DNA of 64,000 bases from Rahnella sikkimica (GTDB taxonomy: Bacteria > Pseudomonadota > Gammaproteobacteria > Enterobacterales > Enterobacteriaceae): positions 2,542,001-2,606,000 of the forward strand of contig NZ_CP019062.1 in NCBI RefSeq assembly GCF_002951615.1. Direction: 5' to 3'. The notes beneath the pieces are model-generated. The model ran no database searches and was not told the DNA's origin. It was given only the letters and a program-made list of their open reading frames with translations. The position numbers were made by a program, and so were the translations under genes. Of the stretch, positions 1 to 7,879 are shown in pieces. Within the stretch, counting starts at the first letter, position 1. Each line of letters starts with the position of its first letter.

Positions 1-443
1 ATAATGCCGACCATAATCATGGCGGAAGAATCGATGGCCAGAATGGAGCCAAACAGCACATGCAGAAGGTCTACGCTCGAACCGCGTAGTGAAACCAGCG
101 TGACGCCAAGCGCCAGCGAACCGAGGTAAAAACCGGCGAAACTGGCATCTTCTTTTAACTGCGTTCTGCGACTTACCAGCCCGGAGAGCATCGCCACAGC
201 CAGCCCGGCGATAAATCCACCAATTCCCATCGCCACCAGCGACATGCCTGAAATCAGATAACCGATGGCAGCGCCGGGCAAGACCGCGTGCGAAAGCGCA
301 TCACCGACCAGGCTCATACGGCGTAATAACAGGAAAACGCCCAGCGGCGTGGCGCTGATGGATAACGCAATACAGGCGATTAAGGCACGGCGCATAAAGC
401 CGAATTCAATAAAAGGATCGGCCAGCAAATGAAAAAGCATCAT
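1..443 (-). CDS. Metal (probably zinc) ABC transporter permease, 3' end cut by window edge
   Basis: Inner-membrane permease of the ABC-3 (ZnuB/TroC/AztB) family, moving a divalent metal into the cytoplasm. About 147 N-terminal codons are visible. The translation is hydrophobic, with about four membrane segments, and carries the family-type stretch LVGDALSHAVLPG near residue 45. The start ATG at 443-441 overlaps the stop codon of the upstream ATPase gene (ATGA), followed by a second ATG at 440-438, so either codon could be used; the overlap favours the first. The Zur box upstream of the operon points to zinc. No binding-protein gene is inside the window; it may lie beyond the left edge. Confidence 0.85.
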   Translation of the reverse strand, partial: MMLFHLLADPFIEFGFMRRALIACIALSISATPLGVFLLLRRMSLVGDALSHAVLPGAAIGYLISGMSLVAMGIGGFIAGLAVAMLSGLVSRRTQLKEDASFAGFYLGSLALGVTLVSLRGSSVDLLHVLFGSILAIDSSAMIMVGI

Positions 444-1168
444 GAATTTGCGACTCCCGCCGCCAGAGAGAAAGGTTCTGCCGAAACGCAGGCATGCGCC
501 TGATGAGGGAAATGTCCGAGAACATCGTGCGCACTTCCCCACAGATTTTGACTGGCGCTGAGATAAAGAACGCGGGGAAAATGTCGGGCAACCATTGAGA
601 TGTCGTGTAAAACCGCGATCACGGTTTTACCTTCCTGATGCCACTGCGCGATGACTTTCAGCAGTAGCTCAGTTGTCTGGCTGTCAATGCCGGTAAAAGG
701 CTCATCGAGCATAATTAACGGTGCCTGCTGCACCAGCAAACGCGCAAACAGCGTACGCTGTAGCTGACCGCCAGAAAGCGAACCGACGGGGAGCGGCGAC
801 ATTTCTATCATCCCGACCGTCTCTAACGCCTTTGCCACCGCTGCCGCTGACTGCCTATTAATCCCGCCAAACAAACCGCTTTGCGGCCAGCAGCCCATAG
901 CAACCAGATCAAATACGCTGATGGGAAACCCGCGATCCAGCTCAGCCTGCTGTGGCAGATAGGCCAACCGCGGACGTTTGCCGCCAGTGAATGTGATGTC
1001 GCCCGCCACGGACTGTTGAAGCCCTGCGAGCGTTTTTAGAAAAGTCGATTTCCCGGCGCCGTTAGCGCCGATAATCGCCGTCAGCGAACCACTCCGAAAC
1101 TGGCCGTTCAGCGGCATGGCCACGGCATGTCGGTCGTAACCGACTTCGACGTTATTAACAACAATCAT
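440..1168 (-). CDS. Metal ABC transporter ATP-binding protein
   Basis: Cytoplasmic ATPase subunit (242 aa) of the metal importer. Visible motifs: Walker A GANGAGKST at about residues 34-42, signature LSGGQ at 131-135, Walker B LIMLDEP at 151-157, and the H-loop histidine near 188. I chose the internal ATG at 1168 (protein begins MIVVNNVEVGYD) rather than the longer reading from 1201, because 1168 overlaps the stop of the small upstream ORF in an ATGA junction and the extension would consist of that ORF's sequence in another frame. The C-terminus has a Cys/His-rich stretch (HFPHQAHAC), seen in some metal transporters. ZnuC and AztA are the nearest families by eye; I cannot separate them without a search. 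Confidence 0.85.
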   Translation of the reverse strand: MIVVNNVEVGYDRHAVAMPLNGQFRSGSLTAIIGANGAGKSTFLKTLAGLQQSVAGDITFTGGKRPRLAYLPQQAELDRGFPISVFDLVAMGCWPQSGLFGGINRQSAAAVAKALETVGMIEMSPLPVGSLSGGQLQRTLFARLLVQQAPLIMLDEPFTGIDSQTTELLLKVIAQWHQEGKTVIAVLHDISMVARHFPRVLYLSASQNLWGSAHDVLGHFPHQAHACVSAEPFSLAAGVANS

Positions 1169-1272
1169 GGTAGTGAAATCGCCCAATAAATCGCGGCCCA
1201 TAAAACAACGAGCACAGCCAGTACAGCCACGCAGCGCACCGGCGAAGAAAGCGTAAAGAGTGTTTTAGTCAT
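1165..1272 (-). CDS. Small (35 aa) predicted membrane protein, first ORF of the Zur-controlled transporter operon
   Basis: A 35-codon ORF starting MTKTLFTLSSP and ending WAISLP. Residues about 11-33 are one continuous hydrophobic stretch with two Trp and a Tyr near its end, so a single-pass membrane peptide is likely. It has a strong Shine-Dalgarno (GGAGGGG at 1281-1275, 2 nt before the ATG) while the ATPase gene behind it has none of its own, and its TGA overlaps the ATPase ATG (ATGA), so the two are translationally coupled. It sits directly downstream of the Zur-box-like palindrome. It could be a functional small subunit or only a leader that couples translation. No family is recognised. 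Confidence 0.6.
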   Translation of the reverse strand: MTKTLFTLSSPVRCVAVLAVLVVLWAAIYWAISLP

Positions 1273-1280
1273 GGCCCCTC

Positions 1281-1304
1281 CATTCGTTATAATATAACAT
1301 CACA
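1281..1304 (-). promoter_or_regulatory. Putative Zur operator
   Basis: GTTATAATATAAC at 1286-1298 is a perfect palindrome about one central base, flanked on one side by ATC (minus-strand reading GATGTTATATTATAAC). This matches the enterobacterial Zur box (GAAATGTTATANTATAACATTTC) over the central 16 positions. It lies 14 bp upstream of the small membrane ORF, where bound zinc-loaded Zur would block transcription. Family knowledge supplies the consensus; binding is inferred. Confidence 0.75.
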
Positions 1305-1552
1305 AACCATCCTGCAGAGCAATACGCGAACTGTTTCAGTTTTTTACCGGTTGGGAACCAGACAGAGGGAAATCGGCACGGCGCATCAGTCAAAACTGTT
1401 AGAAAAGGGTAAAAATTGATGTGCAGATAGTAATTATCAATACAATCAGAAAGTTATGGAATTTTGGTGGAGGATTTTTTTTCGCTGCTCAAAACACATT
1501 CTGTTAAAAATGTGCAATAATGAAAAGGTAAGTGAGTTAGAGGTAATTACTG

Positions 1553-1906
1553 TTGAAGAAAATCATCCCTTACGATATTAATGAGAAAATTCTATCTCCT
1601 CAGGAACTGCAACAGATAATTCAACGCACTTTATCTGAAATTGAAGCACCGTTAATTGGGGATTTATGTTATTTCTCAGAAAATGCGCAGTATGAACCGA
1701 ATTCTTTGCAAATCGTGTCAATAACACAAATTGACAAAAACTATTATTCAATGACTTACCGTTTTCGCTGGTCAGTTTTCAATGGCTGCCTGGACATTAA
1801 TGCCGAAGAGTCCATGACGCAAAGTGTCACATTCCATGTTAAACCTGCGGGTTTGGAGTTTGATATTATTGAGTTGAACAAAGGAACGACGGAGGACGAA
1901 TTGTAA
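1553..1906 (+). CDS. Hypothetical protein, 117 aa
   Basis: I do not recognise this protein. It starts at TTG (1553) with a purine-rich site (AGAGG near 1537-1541) in front; no in-frame ATG lies nearby at the 5' end. The sequence is acidic, contains a KKIIPYDINEK N-terminus, no signal peptide and no membrane segment, and alternates polar and aromatic residues in its second half in a way that suggests a beta-rich fold. The gene and its flanks (1400-2130) are clearly more AT-rich than the neighbouring core genes, which suggests acquisition from elsewhere. It stands alone between the transporter operon and tomB; no operon partner is visible. Confidence 0.55.
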   Translation: MKKIIPYDINEKILSPQELQQIIQRTLSEIEAPLIGDLCYFSENAQYEPNSLQIVSITQIDKNYYSMTYRFRWSVFNGCLDINAEESMTQSVTFHVKPAGLEFDIIELNKGTTEDEL

Positions 1907-1990
1907 GTTTGAGTAATACGTTTGCACAGCTTTCTGAAAATGAATTATATTTAAATTACTGACTGTATATAAATCGTGTAAACCTCCGCG

Positions 1991-2020
1991 CAAAGACATT
2001 GTCCAATGTGATGGTCTTTG
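1991..2020 (+). terminator. Nested hairpin downstream of the 117-aa gene
   Basis: CAAAGAC (1991-1997) pairs with GTCTTTG (2014-2020), and the loop contains a further small palindrome CATTG-TC-CAATG. It is followed by GAGATTTTAG, a weak T-tract. It may terminate the hypothetical gene that ends at 1906 or act in the tomB leader. Apart from this I see nothing in the 1907-2137 gap. Confidence 0.35.
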
Positions 2021-2137
2021 AGATTTTAGTAAGTTCATAGCGTTTGTAGTGAGAGCCGTTTCCTGTAAGCCACCAAGTTTTGTTGTTTACTCACAGAGTG
2101 TTATCAACACCGAATAAACCATTACGGAGGGGATGAT

Positions 2138-2506
2138 ATGGATGAGTACTCGCCTAAGCGGCATGATATCGCTCAGTTACGCTACCTGAATGAAATGCTG
2201 TACGATGAAGGGATTGCGACACTGGGTGACAGTCACCATGGCTGGGTCAACGACCCAACTTCGGCTGTAAACCTGCAGCTCAATGAACTGATTGAACACA
2301 TTGCGTCTTTCGTGATGAGTTTTAAAATTAAGTATCCGGATGATACCCATTTAAGTGATCTGGTTGAAGAGTATCTGGACGATACCTACACCCTGTTCAG
2401 TAATTATGGAATTAACGACTCTGACTTGCGCCAATGGCAGAAAACCAAGAAGCGACTATTCAGAATGTTCTCAGGGGACTACATCTGTACCCTGATGAAG
2501 ACTTGA
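2138..2506 (+). CDS. tomB: Hha toxicity modulator / biofilm regulator TomB
   Basis: TomB (YbaJ), 122 aa, the size of the E. coli protein. It is the antitoxin-like partner of Hha: in E. coli TomB attenuates Hha toxicity, reportedly by oxidising a cysteine of Hha, and both affect biofilm formation. It begins MDEYSPKRHDIAQLRYLNEML, as in the family, with a strong GGAGGGG site at 2127-2133 before the ATG. It is followed 45 bp later by hha, the standard pair. In E. coli the gene upstream is acrB; here that position is occupied by a hypothetical gene and a metal transporter. Confidence 0.93.
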   Translation: MDEYSPKRHDIAQLRYLNEMLYDEGIATLGDSHHGWVNDPTSAVNLQLNELIEHIASFVMSFKIKYPDDTHLSDLVEEYLDDTYTLFSNYGINDSDLRQWQKTKKRLFRMFSGDYICTLMKT

Positions 2507-2551
2507 GTAATAATTTATATGCAGTCATCAGATAAAAATGAAAAGGCGAAG

Positions 2552-2755
2552 ATGAACAAAATCGACTATTTGATGCGTTTAAGAAAATGCACCACAATTG
2601 ATACACTTGAACGTGTTATTGAAAAAAATAAGTATGAACTGTCCGATGACGAACTCGAATTGTTTTACTCGGCGGCAGATCATCGTTTAGCGGAGCTAAC
2701 AATGAACAAGCTGTACGATAAAATCCCGGTAGCCGTTTGGAAATTTGTACGTTGA
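2552..2755 (+). CDS. hha: Haemolysin expression modulator Hha/YmoA
   Basis: 67-aa nucleoid-associated co-regulator that binds H-NS and helps silence AT-rich and virulence genes, often in response to temperature and osmolarity (YmoA in Yersinia). The protein is close to YmoA throughout ([38 protein letters not shown]). I place the start at ATG 2552 because AAAAGGCGA lies in front of it and it gives exactly the family length; an in-frame ATG at 2519 would add 11 polar residues not found in the family. A conserved cysteine (residue 11), the residue oxidised in the TomB-Hha model, is present. Confidence 0.95.
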   Translation: MNKIDYLMRLRKCTTIDTLERVIEKNKYELSDDELELFYSAADHRLAELTMNKLYDKIPVAVWKFVR

Positions 2756-2763
2756 TCGATAAA

Positions 2764-2800
2764 GTTGGGTCGAAATAATTTTCGTCCCAACGCTTATTAT
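2764..2800 (+). terminator. Rho-independent terminator of tomB-hha
   Basis: Stem GTTGGG-T-CGAAA (2764-2775) pairs with TTTCG-T-CCCAAC (2780-2791) around a TAAT loop with a single T/T mismatch, followed by GCTTATTATTTAT. It starts 9 bp after the hha stop. Confidence 0.75.
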
Positions 2801-2807
2801 TTATACA

Positions 2808-2827
2808 AAATAACGTTAACGTTATTT
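2808..2827. repeat. Perfect 20-bp palindrome
   Basis: AAATAACGTTAACGTTATTT reads identically on both strands. It lies between the convergent hha and LysR genes, 11 bp beyond the stop codon of the latter. It has no loop and is therefore a poor terminator; an operator-type site is possible but no regulator is known to me for this sequence. Confidence 0.6.
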
Positions 2828-2838
2828 AACAATCCCTT

Positions 2839-3798
2839 TCAGATAAAACGCTCTGTTTTCTGTTTGATCTGCCTGTGAAATGTCTGCAATAGAAACTGAA
2901 AACATTGTTCCGTTTTCGGCGATCTTAATGGCGCGGGTATACGCATCATCGCCACCGTGCGGCTTAATGTCGGCTGCTGTAAATGAATCACCGTTAATTC
3001 GCTGTCGTTTAGCGTTGCTGTATATAACTCCGGTAATATCGCCACCGCCAGTCGCGAACGCACTAAACCATACAACGTTTCCTGAAAATCCACGCGATAA
3101 CCTACATGTAAATTAAGCCGATGACTTTCAATCATCGAAGTCACCAGCCGGCTCACGTTTCCCTTAGAAAACATGGCAATATCCCTTTTCGCCAGTTGCC
3201 GCCACGGAATATTATGCCCTTCAGCCAGTGCATCATCACGCCGGACAACCGCCACAAAAGGGTCCTCAAGCAGAGGATAAATTGCAACAGAACCCGGTAC
3301 CGTGCTGTCGGTTGCGCCGATACCAAAATCCACAGAACCGTTTTCAAGTTCCAGTAATAAAGCGTCATTGGTCAGGTCGTGGAATTCCACACGCATATCA
3401 GGGAAATATTCAGATAATAATTGCGGAACCGCCGGAAATAACAACGTACTGACCGAAGGAACAAGCCCGATACGTAAAGTCCCGTCCCCGCCCTGCCGCA
3501 TAACTTGCTGCATATCATCGAAAACGCCATGCGCCGTATTCAATAAGCGCTCTGCATAAGGCAGCACGGCCTGACCCTGTTCAGTCAGGCTTACGCCCTG
3601 TGCGGTTCGGTGCAATAACTTTCCGCCCAAAACCGACTCAATTTGCCGAAGCGCGCTGCTCAGGGCGGGCTGACTGATTGCAAGACGATTCGCCGTTTCT
3701 GTAAAACTGCGCAACTGTGCGAGCGTGACAAAATACTGGATTTGTTTGATCGAAAGTGCAGGCAACCGGCGCCAGGGTTCAGACATATCTACAGCCAT
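2839..3798 (-). CDS. LysR-family transcriptional regulator, probable regulator of adenine deaminase
   Basis: 319-aa LysR-type regulator. The N-terminal winged helix-turn-helix covers about residues 15-75 (IKQIQYFVTLAQLRSFTETA, then QPALSSALRQIE), followed by a linker helix and a periplasmic-binding-like effector domain from about residue 105. It is transcribed away from the adenine deaminase gene with a 127-bp shared intergenic region, the usual arrangement for a LysR activator and its target. The start at 3798 and an internal ATG at 3786 are both possible. The effector may be adenine or a related purine; that is inferred from context only. Confidence 0.85.
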   Translation of the reverse strand: MAVDMSEPWRRLPALSIKQIQYFVTLAQLRSFTETANRLAISQPALSSALRQIESVLGGKLLHRTAQGVSLTEQGQAVLPYAERLLNTAHGVFDDMQQVMRQGGDGTLRIGLVPSVSTLLFPAVPQLLSEYFPDMRVEFHDLTNDALLLELENGSVDFGIGATDSTVPGSVAIYPLLEDPFVAVVRRDDALAEGHNIPWRQLAKRDIAMFSKGNVSRLVTSMIESHRLNLHVGYRVDFQETLYGLVRSRLAVAILPELYTATLNDSELTVIHLQQPTLSRTVAMMRIPAPLRSPKTEQCFQFLLQTFHRQIKQKTERFI

Positions 3799-3828
3799 TC
3801 CGCGAAAAAAAGAAAACGTTTGCTCAGC

Positions 3829-3843
3829 ATAACCGCATCTTAT
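3829..3843. promoter_or_regulatory. Putative LysR-type operator (T-N11-A)
   Basis: ATAA-CCGCATC-TTAT is an interrupted dyad that contains the T-N11-A signature of LysR-regulator sites. It lies in the middle of the region shared by the LysR gene and the adenine deaminase gene. Confidence 0.45.
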
Positions 3844-3925
3844 AGGCGGATAAAATAATTCATCTGTGCAAAGCCGTTTCCTCTGCCTACATTAGCCCGA
3901 TAACACTGCAAATCCGGATACTGAC

Positions 3926-5764
3926 ATGACCGATAACATCGATTCTGCTTCGCAGCGCCTGCGGGCTGTAAACGCCGCACTGGGGAAAATCCCTTTCGAT
4001 CGCCTTCTGATTAACGCAAAAGTCATTGATATGGTGACGGGGGAAATTCGCAAAGCTGACGTCGGGATCACCGGCAATATGATTGCCAGCGTCCATCCGC
4101 GCGGAAAATTCACACAGGCCAGCAATGTGGATGATTTGGCAGGTCGTTATCTTTCACCCGGTTTTATCGATACACACGTCCACATTGAAAGCTCGCACCT
4201 GCCGCCGGAAAAGTACGCGGAGATTGTCGTCGCACAAGGCACCACTACGGTGTTCTGGGACCCACATGAACTGGCGAATGTGCTGGGCGTCCCAGGCGTT
4301 CAGTACGCCATTCAGGCCAGCCGGAATTTACCCTTGCGGGTGATTTGTGCGGCACCTTCCAGCGTGCCTTCAACGCCAGGGTTGGAAATGTCCGGCGCTG
4401 ATTTCAGAGGCAAGGAAATGCAAACCATGCTGAGCTGGCCGGAAGTGGCGGGCGTAGCCGAAGTCATGGACATGTACGGCGTGCTCAACGGCAGCGAAAG
4501 AATGCTGGAGATCCTCGACGCAGGCCTCAAAAGCGGCAAGCTTATCGAAGGCCACGCACGCGGCCTGAAAGACGAGCAGCTGCAGGCGTATCTGGCAGCA
4601 GGCGTAACCTCCGATCACGAACTGACTTCCGCAGAAGATGCTCTGGAGAAATTGCGCGCCGGTCTGACGCTGCAAATTCGTGGCTCGCATCCTTATCTGT
4701 TGCCGGACATCACCGCCGCGCTGCTTGCGCTCCCGCATCTGTCTTCGCAAATTACATTGTGTACCGATGACGTCCCACCAGACCATCTGCTGGAAAAAGG
4801 CGGTCTGATTGCGCTGATTAAACTGCTGATTTCTTACGGCTTGCGCGTGGAAGATGTCTTGCGGATGGCCACGTTCAACGCGGCTATCCGGATGAGACGC
4901 TCAGATTTAGGGCTGATCGCCGCAGGCCGGACCGCTGACATTATCGTTTTTGATTCACTCGATAACCTGCATCCGGAAGCCGTGTACGTCGGCGGTGAAC
5001 GTGTCGCCAGAAACGGCAAACTTCTCTTTACGCCTGCGGCTGCCAGCGGCGTTGTTCCTCCCCGCGACACGATGCGACTCAAACCATTAAGCCAGGACGA
5101 TTTCCGTCTGAAAATCCCCGGTCTGAACAACGGGAAGGCGCGTCTGCGTAATATCAAAGGTGCGCGGTTCACCCAATGGAGCGAAGTTACGGTCAGCGTG
5201 CAGGACGGCGCGGTTCAGCTTCCGGAGGGCTTTAGCCTGATTTGGGTACAGCACCGTCACGGTCGGCACGATGCGACACCAAAAATGGCGCTGCTGGAAG
5301 GCTGGGGAGAACTACGCGGCGCGATTGCCACTTCTTACTCACACGACTCGCACAATCTGGTGGTTATCGGGCGTGAACCGGCCGACATGGTGCTGGCGGC
5401 AAATCAACTGATCGCCAGCGGTGGCGGCATGGCTCTGAGCCAGCACGGCAAACTTCTGGCCAAAATTGAGATGCCGATTGCCGGAATGCTCTCCGATCTA
5501 CCCGCAAAACAGCTAGCAAAAGAATTTAAGAATCTGCGCGAACTCAGCGCACAGGTCGCAGACTGGGAACCGCCTTATCGCGTCTTTAAAGCCATCGAAG
5601 GCACCTGTCTGGCGTGTAACGCAGGGCCGCATTTAACTGATTTAGGCCTGACCGACGGCGGCTTACGTGAAATCGTCGATCCGGTTCTCGAAATCTGGCC
5701 CGATAACGCCCGAGTCGTTCTCAGCGCTAAAAACACAAAAATGACAGCAAACACAACATTATAA
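3926..5764 (+). CDS. ade: Adenine deaminase
   Basis: 612-aa metal-dependent amidohydrolase that converts adenine to hypoxanthine and ammonia in purine salvage. Metal-binding and catalytic signatures are visible: FIDTHVHIESS about residue 85, GHARG near 210, SDHE near 230 and CTDD near 280. The C-terminal domain holds HDSHNLVVIG and GGGMAL, typical of the adenine deaminase (AdeC/YicP) family. E. coli YicP (AdeD) is 588 aa. The start at ATG 3926 has a weak ribosome site. The gene is followed 23 bp later by a purine permease and so forms an uptake-plus-deamination operon; in E. coli adeD is likewise next to a permease gene (adeQ). Confidence 0.93.
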   Translation: MTDNIDSASQRLRAVNAALGKIPFDRLLINAKVIDMVTGEIRKADVGITGNMIASVHPRGKFTQASNVDDLAGRYLSPGFIDTHVHIESSHLPPEKYAEIVVAQGTTTVFWDPHELANVLGVPGVQYAIQASRNLPLRVICAAPSSVPSTPGLEMSGADFRGKEMQTMLSWPEVAGVAEVMDMYGVLNGSERMLEILDAGLKSGKLIEGHARGLKDEQLQAYLAAGVTSDHELTSAEDALEKLRAGLTLQIRGSHPYLLPDITAALLALPHLSSQITLCTDDVPPDHLLEKGGLIALIKLLISYGLRVEDVLRMATFNAAIRMRRSDLGLIAAGRTADIIVFDSLDNLHPEAVYVGGERVARNGKLLFTPAAASGVVPPRDTMRLKPLSQDDFRLKIPGLNNGKARLRNIKGARFTQWSEVTVSVQDGAVQLPEGFSLIWVQHRHGRHDATPKMALLEGWGELRGAIATSYSHDSHNLVVIGREPADMVLAANQLIASGGGMALSQHGKLLAKIEMPIAGMLSDLPAKQLAKEFKNLRELSAQVADWEPPYRVFKAIEGTCLACNAGPHLTDLGLTDGGLREIVDPVLEIWPDNARVVLSAKNTKMTANTTL

Positions 5765-5787
5765 AAAGCATTTTCAGGGGAGTTTGT

Positions 5788-7137
5788 ATGAGTGAAAGTT
5801 CGGTGAAAGATATTGCACCTGCGACTGACGGCAGCTGGCTGGAGCGCCGCTTTCAGTTACGCCAGCGCCAGACCAAAGTCAAAACAGAGTGTCTGGCCGG
5901 AATAACCGGATTTTTGGCCGCAGCGTATTTGCTGGTCGTAATACCGGGGTTGCTGGCGGCGGGCGGAATGGACAAAGGTGCGGCCACCACGGGCGTCATT
6001 GTGGTGTTTGTTCTCGGATCTTTACTGATGGCCTTTTATGCCAACCTGCCGTTTATGGTCGGACCGGGGATCGGGGGTTCGGTGTTGGTCGGTATTACGC
6101 TCGCTGGCGATGGAGTCACCTGGCCGGTTGCACTGGGCATCGCCTGCTGGTCGGGTATCCTGTTTTTCGTCATGACGGTGTTTGGCTTGCGTGAAATCGT
6201 TACCCGTTCGGTTCCGCAGTCGATCAAATTAGGGCTGACAGCGTCAATCGGGATTTTTGTCGCCCTTCTCGGTTTTCGTAATGCCGGGCTGGTGATGGCG
6301 AACGCAAAAACGTCGGCTCTTGGGCTGGGTGATTTTACTGCACCGGGTGCGCTGATTGCCCTGCTTGGATTGCTGGTTGCCGTCGGATTACAGGCAAGAA
6401 AAGTGCCGGGTGCGATTTTGTGGGCCATTTTACTGGCGACGGTTGCGGGTATTCCGTTCGGCGTCACGCATCTGCCTGAACACTGGCTTTCCCTGCCACA
6501 CTCTGTCGCACCGCTTTTCGGTAAAGTTGACCTGGCTGGCGCAATCAATATCGCTTTCCTGCCGTTCCTGTTTATCTTTTTTGCATCTGAATTCTTTTCA
6601 ACGATGGGCACTACGCTGGCCGTCGGCGGCGAGGCCGGATTGCTGGATGAACATGGCAACATGAAGCATATCAACCGGCCTTTTATGGTGGATTCGATTG
6701 CCGCTGCACTGGGGCCGATTGTCGGCATTCCTGCGGCGACGGCGCTGATTGAATCCTCCGCCGCTGCTGAAGCGGGTGGCAAAACCGGTCTGACGGCGCT
6801 GGCCGCCGCGGTGATGTTCCTGCTGATGCTGCTGTTCACGCCGGTTGCGCTGATGATCCCCAAAGAAGCGACAGCGCCGGCGCTGATTTTGATCGGCCTG
6901 AATATGTTCAGCAATCTGCGAAAAGTTGATCTGGGTAATTTCACCGATGCGTTGCCGGTGCTGATGATGGTCATGATCACGCTGATTTCGAACAGTTTCG
7001 GTACCGGTATCGCCGGCGGTTTACTGTTTTACATCATCATTAAAATCGTGGCGGGTAAAGGACGCGAAGTCCCGCTGGGATTGTATATTCTGGCCGTTCC
7101 ACTGGTTTACTACTTCGCCACGCTGGTGCATCACTGA
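5788..7137 (+). CDS. NCS2-family adenine/purine permease
   Basis: 449-aa inner-membrane proton symporter of the AzgA-like NCS2 branch (AdeP/AdeQ, PurP/YicO in E. coli). Features: about 12-14 hydrophobic segments; FMVGPGIGG in TM3; FFASEFFSTMGTTLAVGGEAG near residue 265; and the loop SSAAAEAGGKTGLTA near 325, hallmark motifs of this branch. The ribosome site AGGGGAG lies 7-13 bp before ATG 5788. Position directly behind adenine deaminase makes adenine the likely substrate. AdeP and AdeQ cannot be told apart by eye. Confidence 0.92.
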   Translation: MSESSVKDIAPATDGSWLERRFQLRQRQTKVKTECLAGITGFLAAAYLLVVIPGLLAAGGMDKGAATTGVIVVFVLGSLLMAFYANLPFMVGPGIGGSVLVGITLAGDGVTWPVALGIACWSGILFFVMTVFGLREIVTRSVPQSIKLGLTASIGIFVALLGFRNAGLVMANAKTSALGLGDFTAPGALIALLGLLVAVGLQARKVPGAILWAILLATVAGIPFGVTHLPEHWLSLPHSVAPLFGKVDLAGAINIAFLPFLFIFFASEFFSTMGTTLAVGGEAGLLDEHGNMKHINRPFMVDSIAAALGPIVGIPAATALIESSAAAEAGGKTGLTALAAAVMFLLMLLFTPVALMIPKEATAPALILIGLNMFSNLRKVDLGNFTDALPVLMMVMITLISNSFGTGIAGGLLFYIIIKIVAGKGREVPLGLYILAVPLVYYFATLVHH

Positions 7138-7154
7138 TTTCATTTCACCCAATA

Positions 7155-7187
7155 ATGGGCGCGGAAATACCTTGCCCGTTTTTTTTC
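7155..7187 (+). terminator. Rho-independent terminator of the adenine operon
   Basis: ATGGGC (7155-7160) pairs with GCCCGT (7174-7179, one G-U pair), followed directly by a run of eight T. Confidence 0.75.
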
Positions 7188-7258
7188 AGGCTGACGCAAA
7201 ATTTATCTTGAGAAGTGAACGGGATTGCAGAAGAGGTAAAACGGGAGGGCCTGAAATT

Positions 7259-7371
7259 GGTGGAGGCCCTGCCAGCTACATCCCGGCACACACGACACCT
7301 GCTATGGCTGCTTCCTTCCGGACCTGACCGAGTTAACAAGTTAGTGTTGCGGGAGAACCAACAGGGCCCCC
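7259..7371 (-). ncRNA. ffs: 4.5S RNA of the signal recognition particle
   Basis: About 113 nt on the minus strand, starting GGGGGCCCTGTTGGTTCTCC and ending GGCAGGGCCTCCACC. The long hairpin ends pair, and the apical SRP signature GGTCAGGTCCGGAAGGAAGC, which binds Ffh, is intact. The RNA guides inner-membrane proteins to SecYEG with Ffh and FtsY. Its position beside atl (ybaZ) is the same as in E. coli. Ends are estimated from the E. coli 114-nt RNA and may be off by a few bases because of 3' processing. Confidence 0.95.
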
Positions 7372-7557
7372 ATTGTCGTTGTTGGCTCCGCGTCTCTGCG
7401 CAAGAGAATCGAAGCGGTGGGCATTATCTGTGATGACCAGAGCAAAAGCAAGTTAACCGCCGACAACCGTTGTTTTCTTAAACAATACGCCCGAATCAGA
7501 CCCGACAGAACCCCGATTTTTACGTCATACTGTCCGGAAAACACTGAGGAGGATGTC

Positions 7558-7866
7558 ATGTCGGAACCCGATAACTTTCGCCAGCGCGTATTCCAGATTA
7601 TCGCCGCCATTCCCGCCGGACACGTCACCACGTACGGTAACGTGGCACAGCTCGCAGGATCTCCGCGCGCGGCTCGTCAGGTCGGCGGCGTACTGAAAAA
7701 ACTGCCGGAAGGCAGCACGCTTCCCTGGCATCGCGTGATTAATCGTCACGGCGAAATCTCCCAGCAAGGCGAAGATTTTAAACGTCAGCGTCAGGCGTTG
7801 CTGGCCGAAGGGATTGTCTTTAAGAAAGGCAAAGTCGATTTAGAGAAATATGGCTGGAAATGGTAA
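7558..7866 (+). CDS. atl: Alkyltransferase-like protein Atl (YbaZ)
   Basis: 102-aa DNA-binding protein related to O6-alkylguanine-DNA methyltransferase. The active-site PCHR of true transferases is PWHR here (Trp57), the defining change of ATL proteins: they bind O6-alkylguanine, flip it out, and pass it to nucleotide excision repair instead of repairing it. The start at ATG 7558 is fixed by the GAGGAGG ribosome site at 7546-7552; longer in-frame readings run into the ffs promoter region. Monocistronic, divergent from ffs, as in E. coli. Confidence 0.94.
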   Translation: MSEPDNFRQRVFQIIAAIPAGHVTTYGNVAQLAGSPRAARQVGGVLKKLPEGSTLPWHRVINRHGEISQQGEDFKRQRQALLAEGIVFKKGKVDLEKYGWKW

Positions 7867-7879
7867 TACTGAACATATA

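Noticed and set aside
6036..6980. 314-codon open frame opposite the purine permease
   Set aside because: Ser/Ala/Pro/Ile-rich low-information translation; the permease on the other strand has all family motifs.
7215..7433. Open frames running across the 4.5S RNA gene
   Set aside because: The RNA structure and the SRP signature explain the sequence; the frames have no protein similarity.
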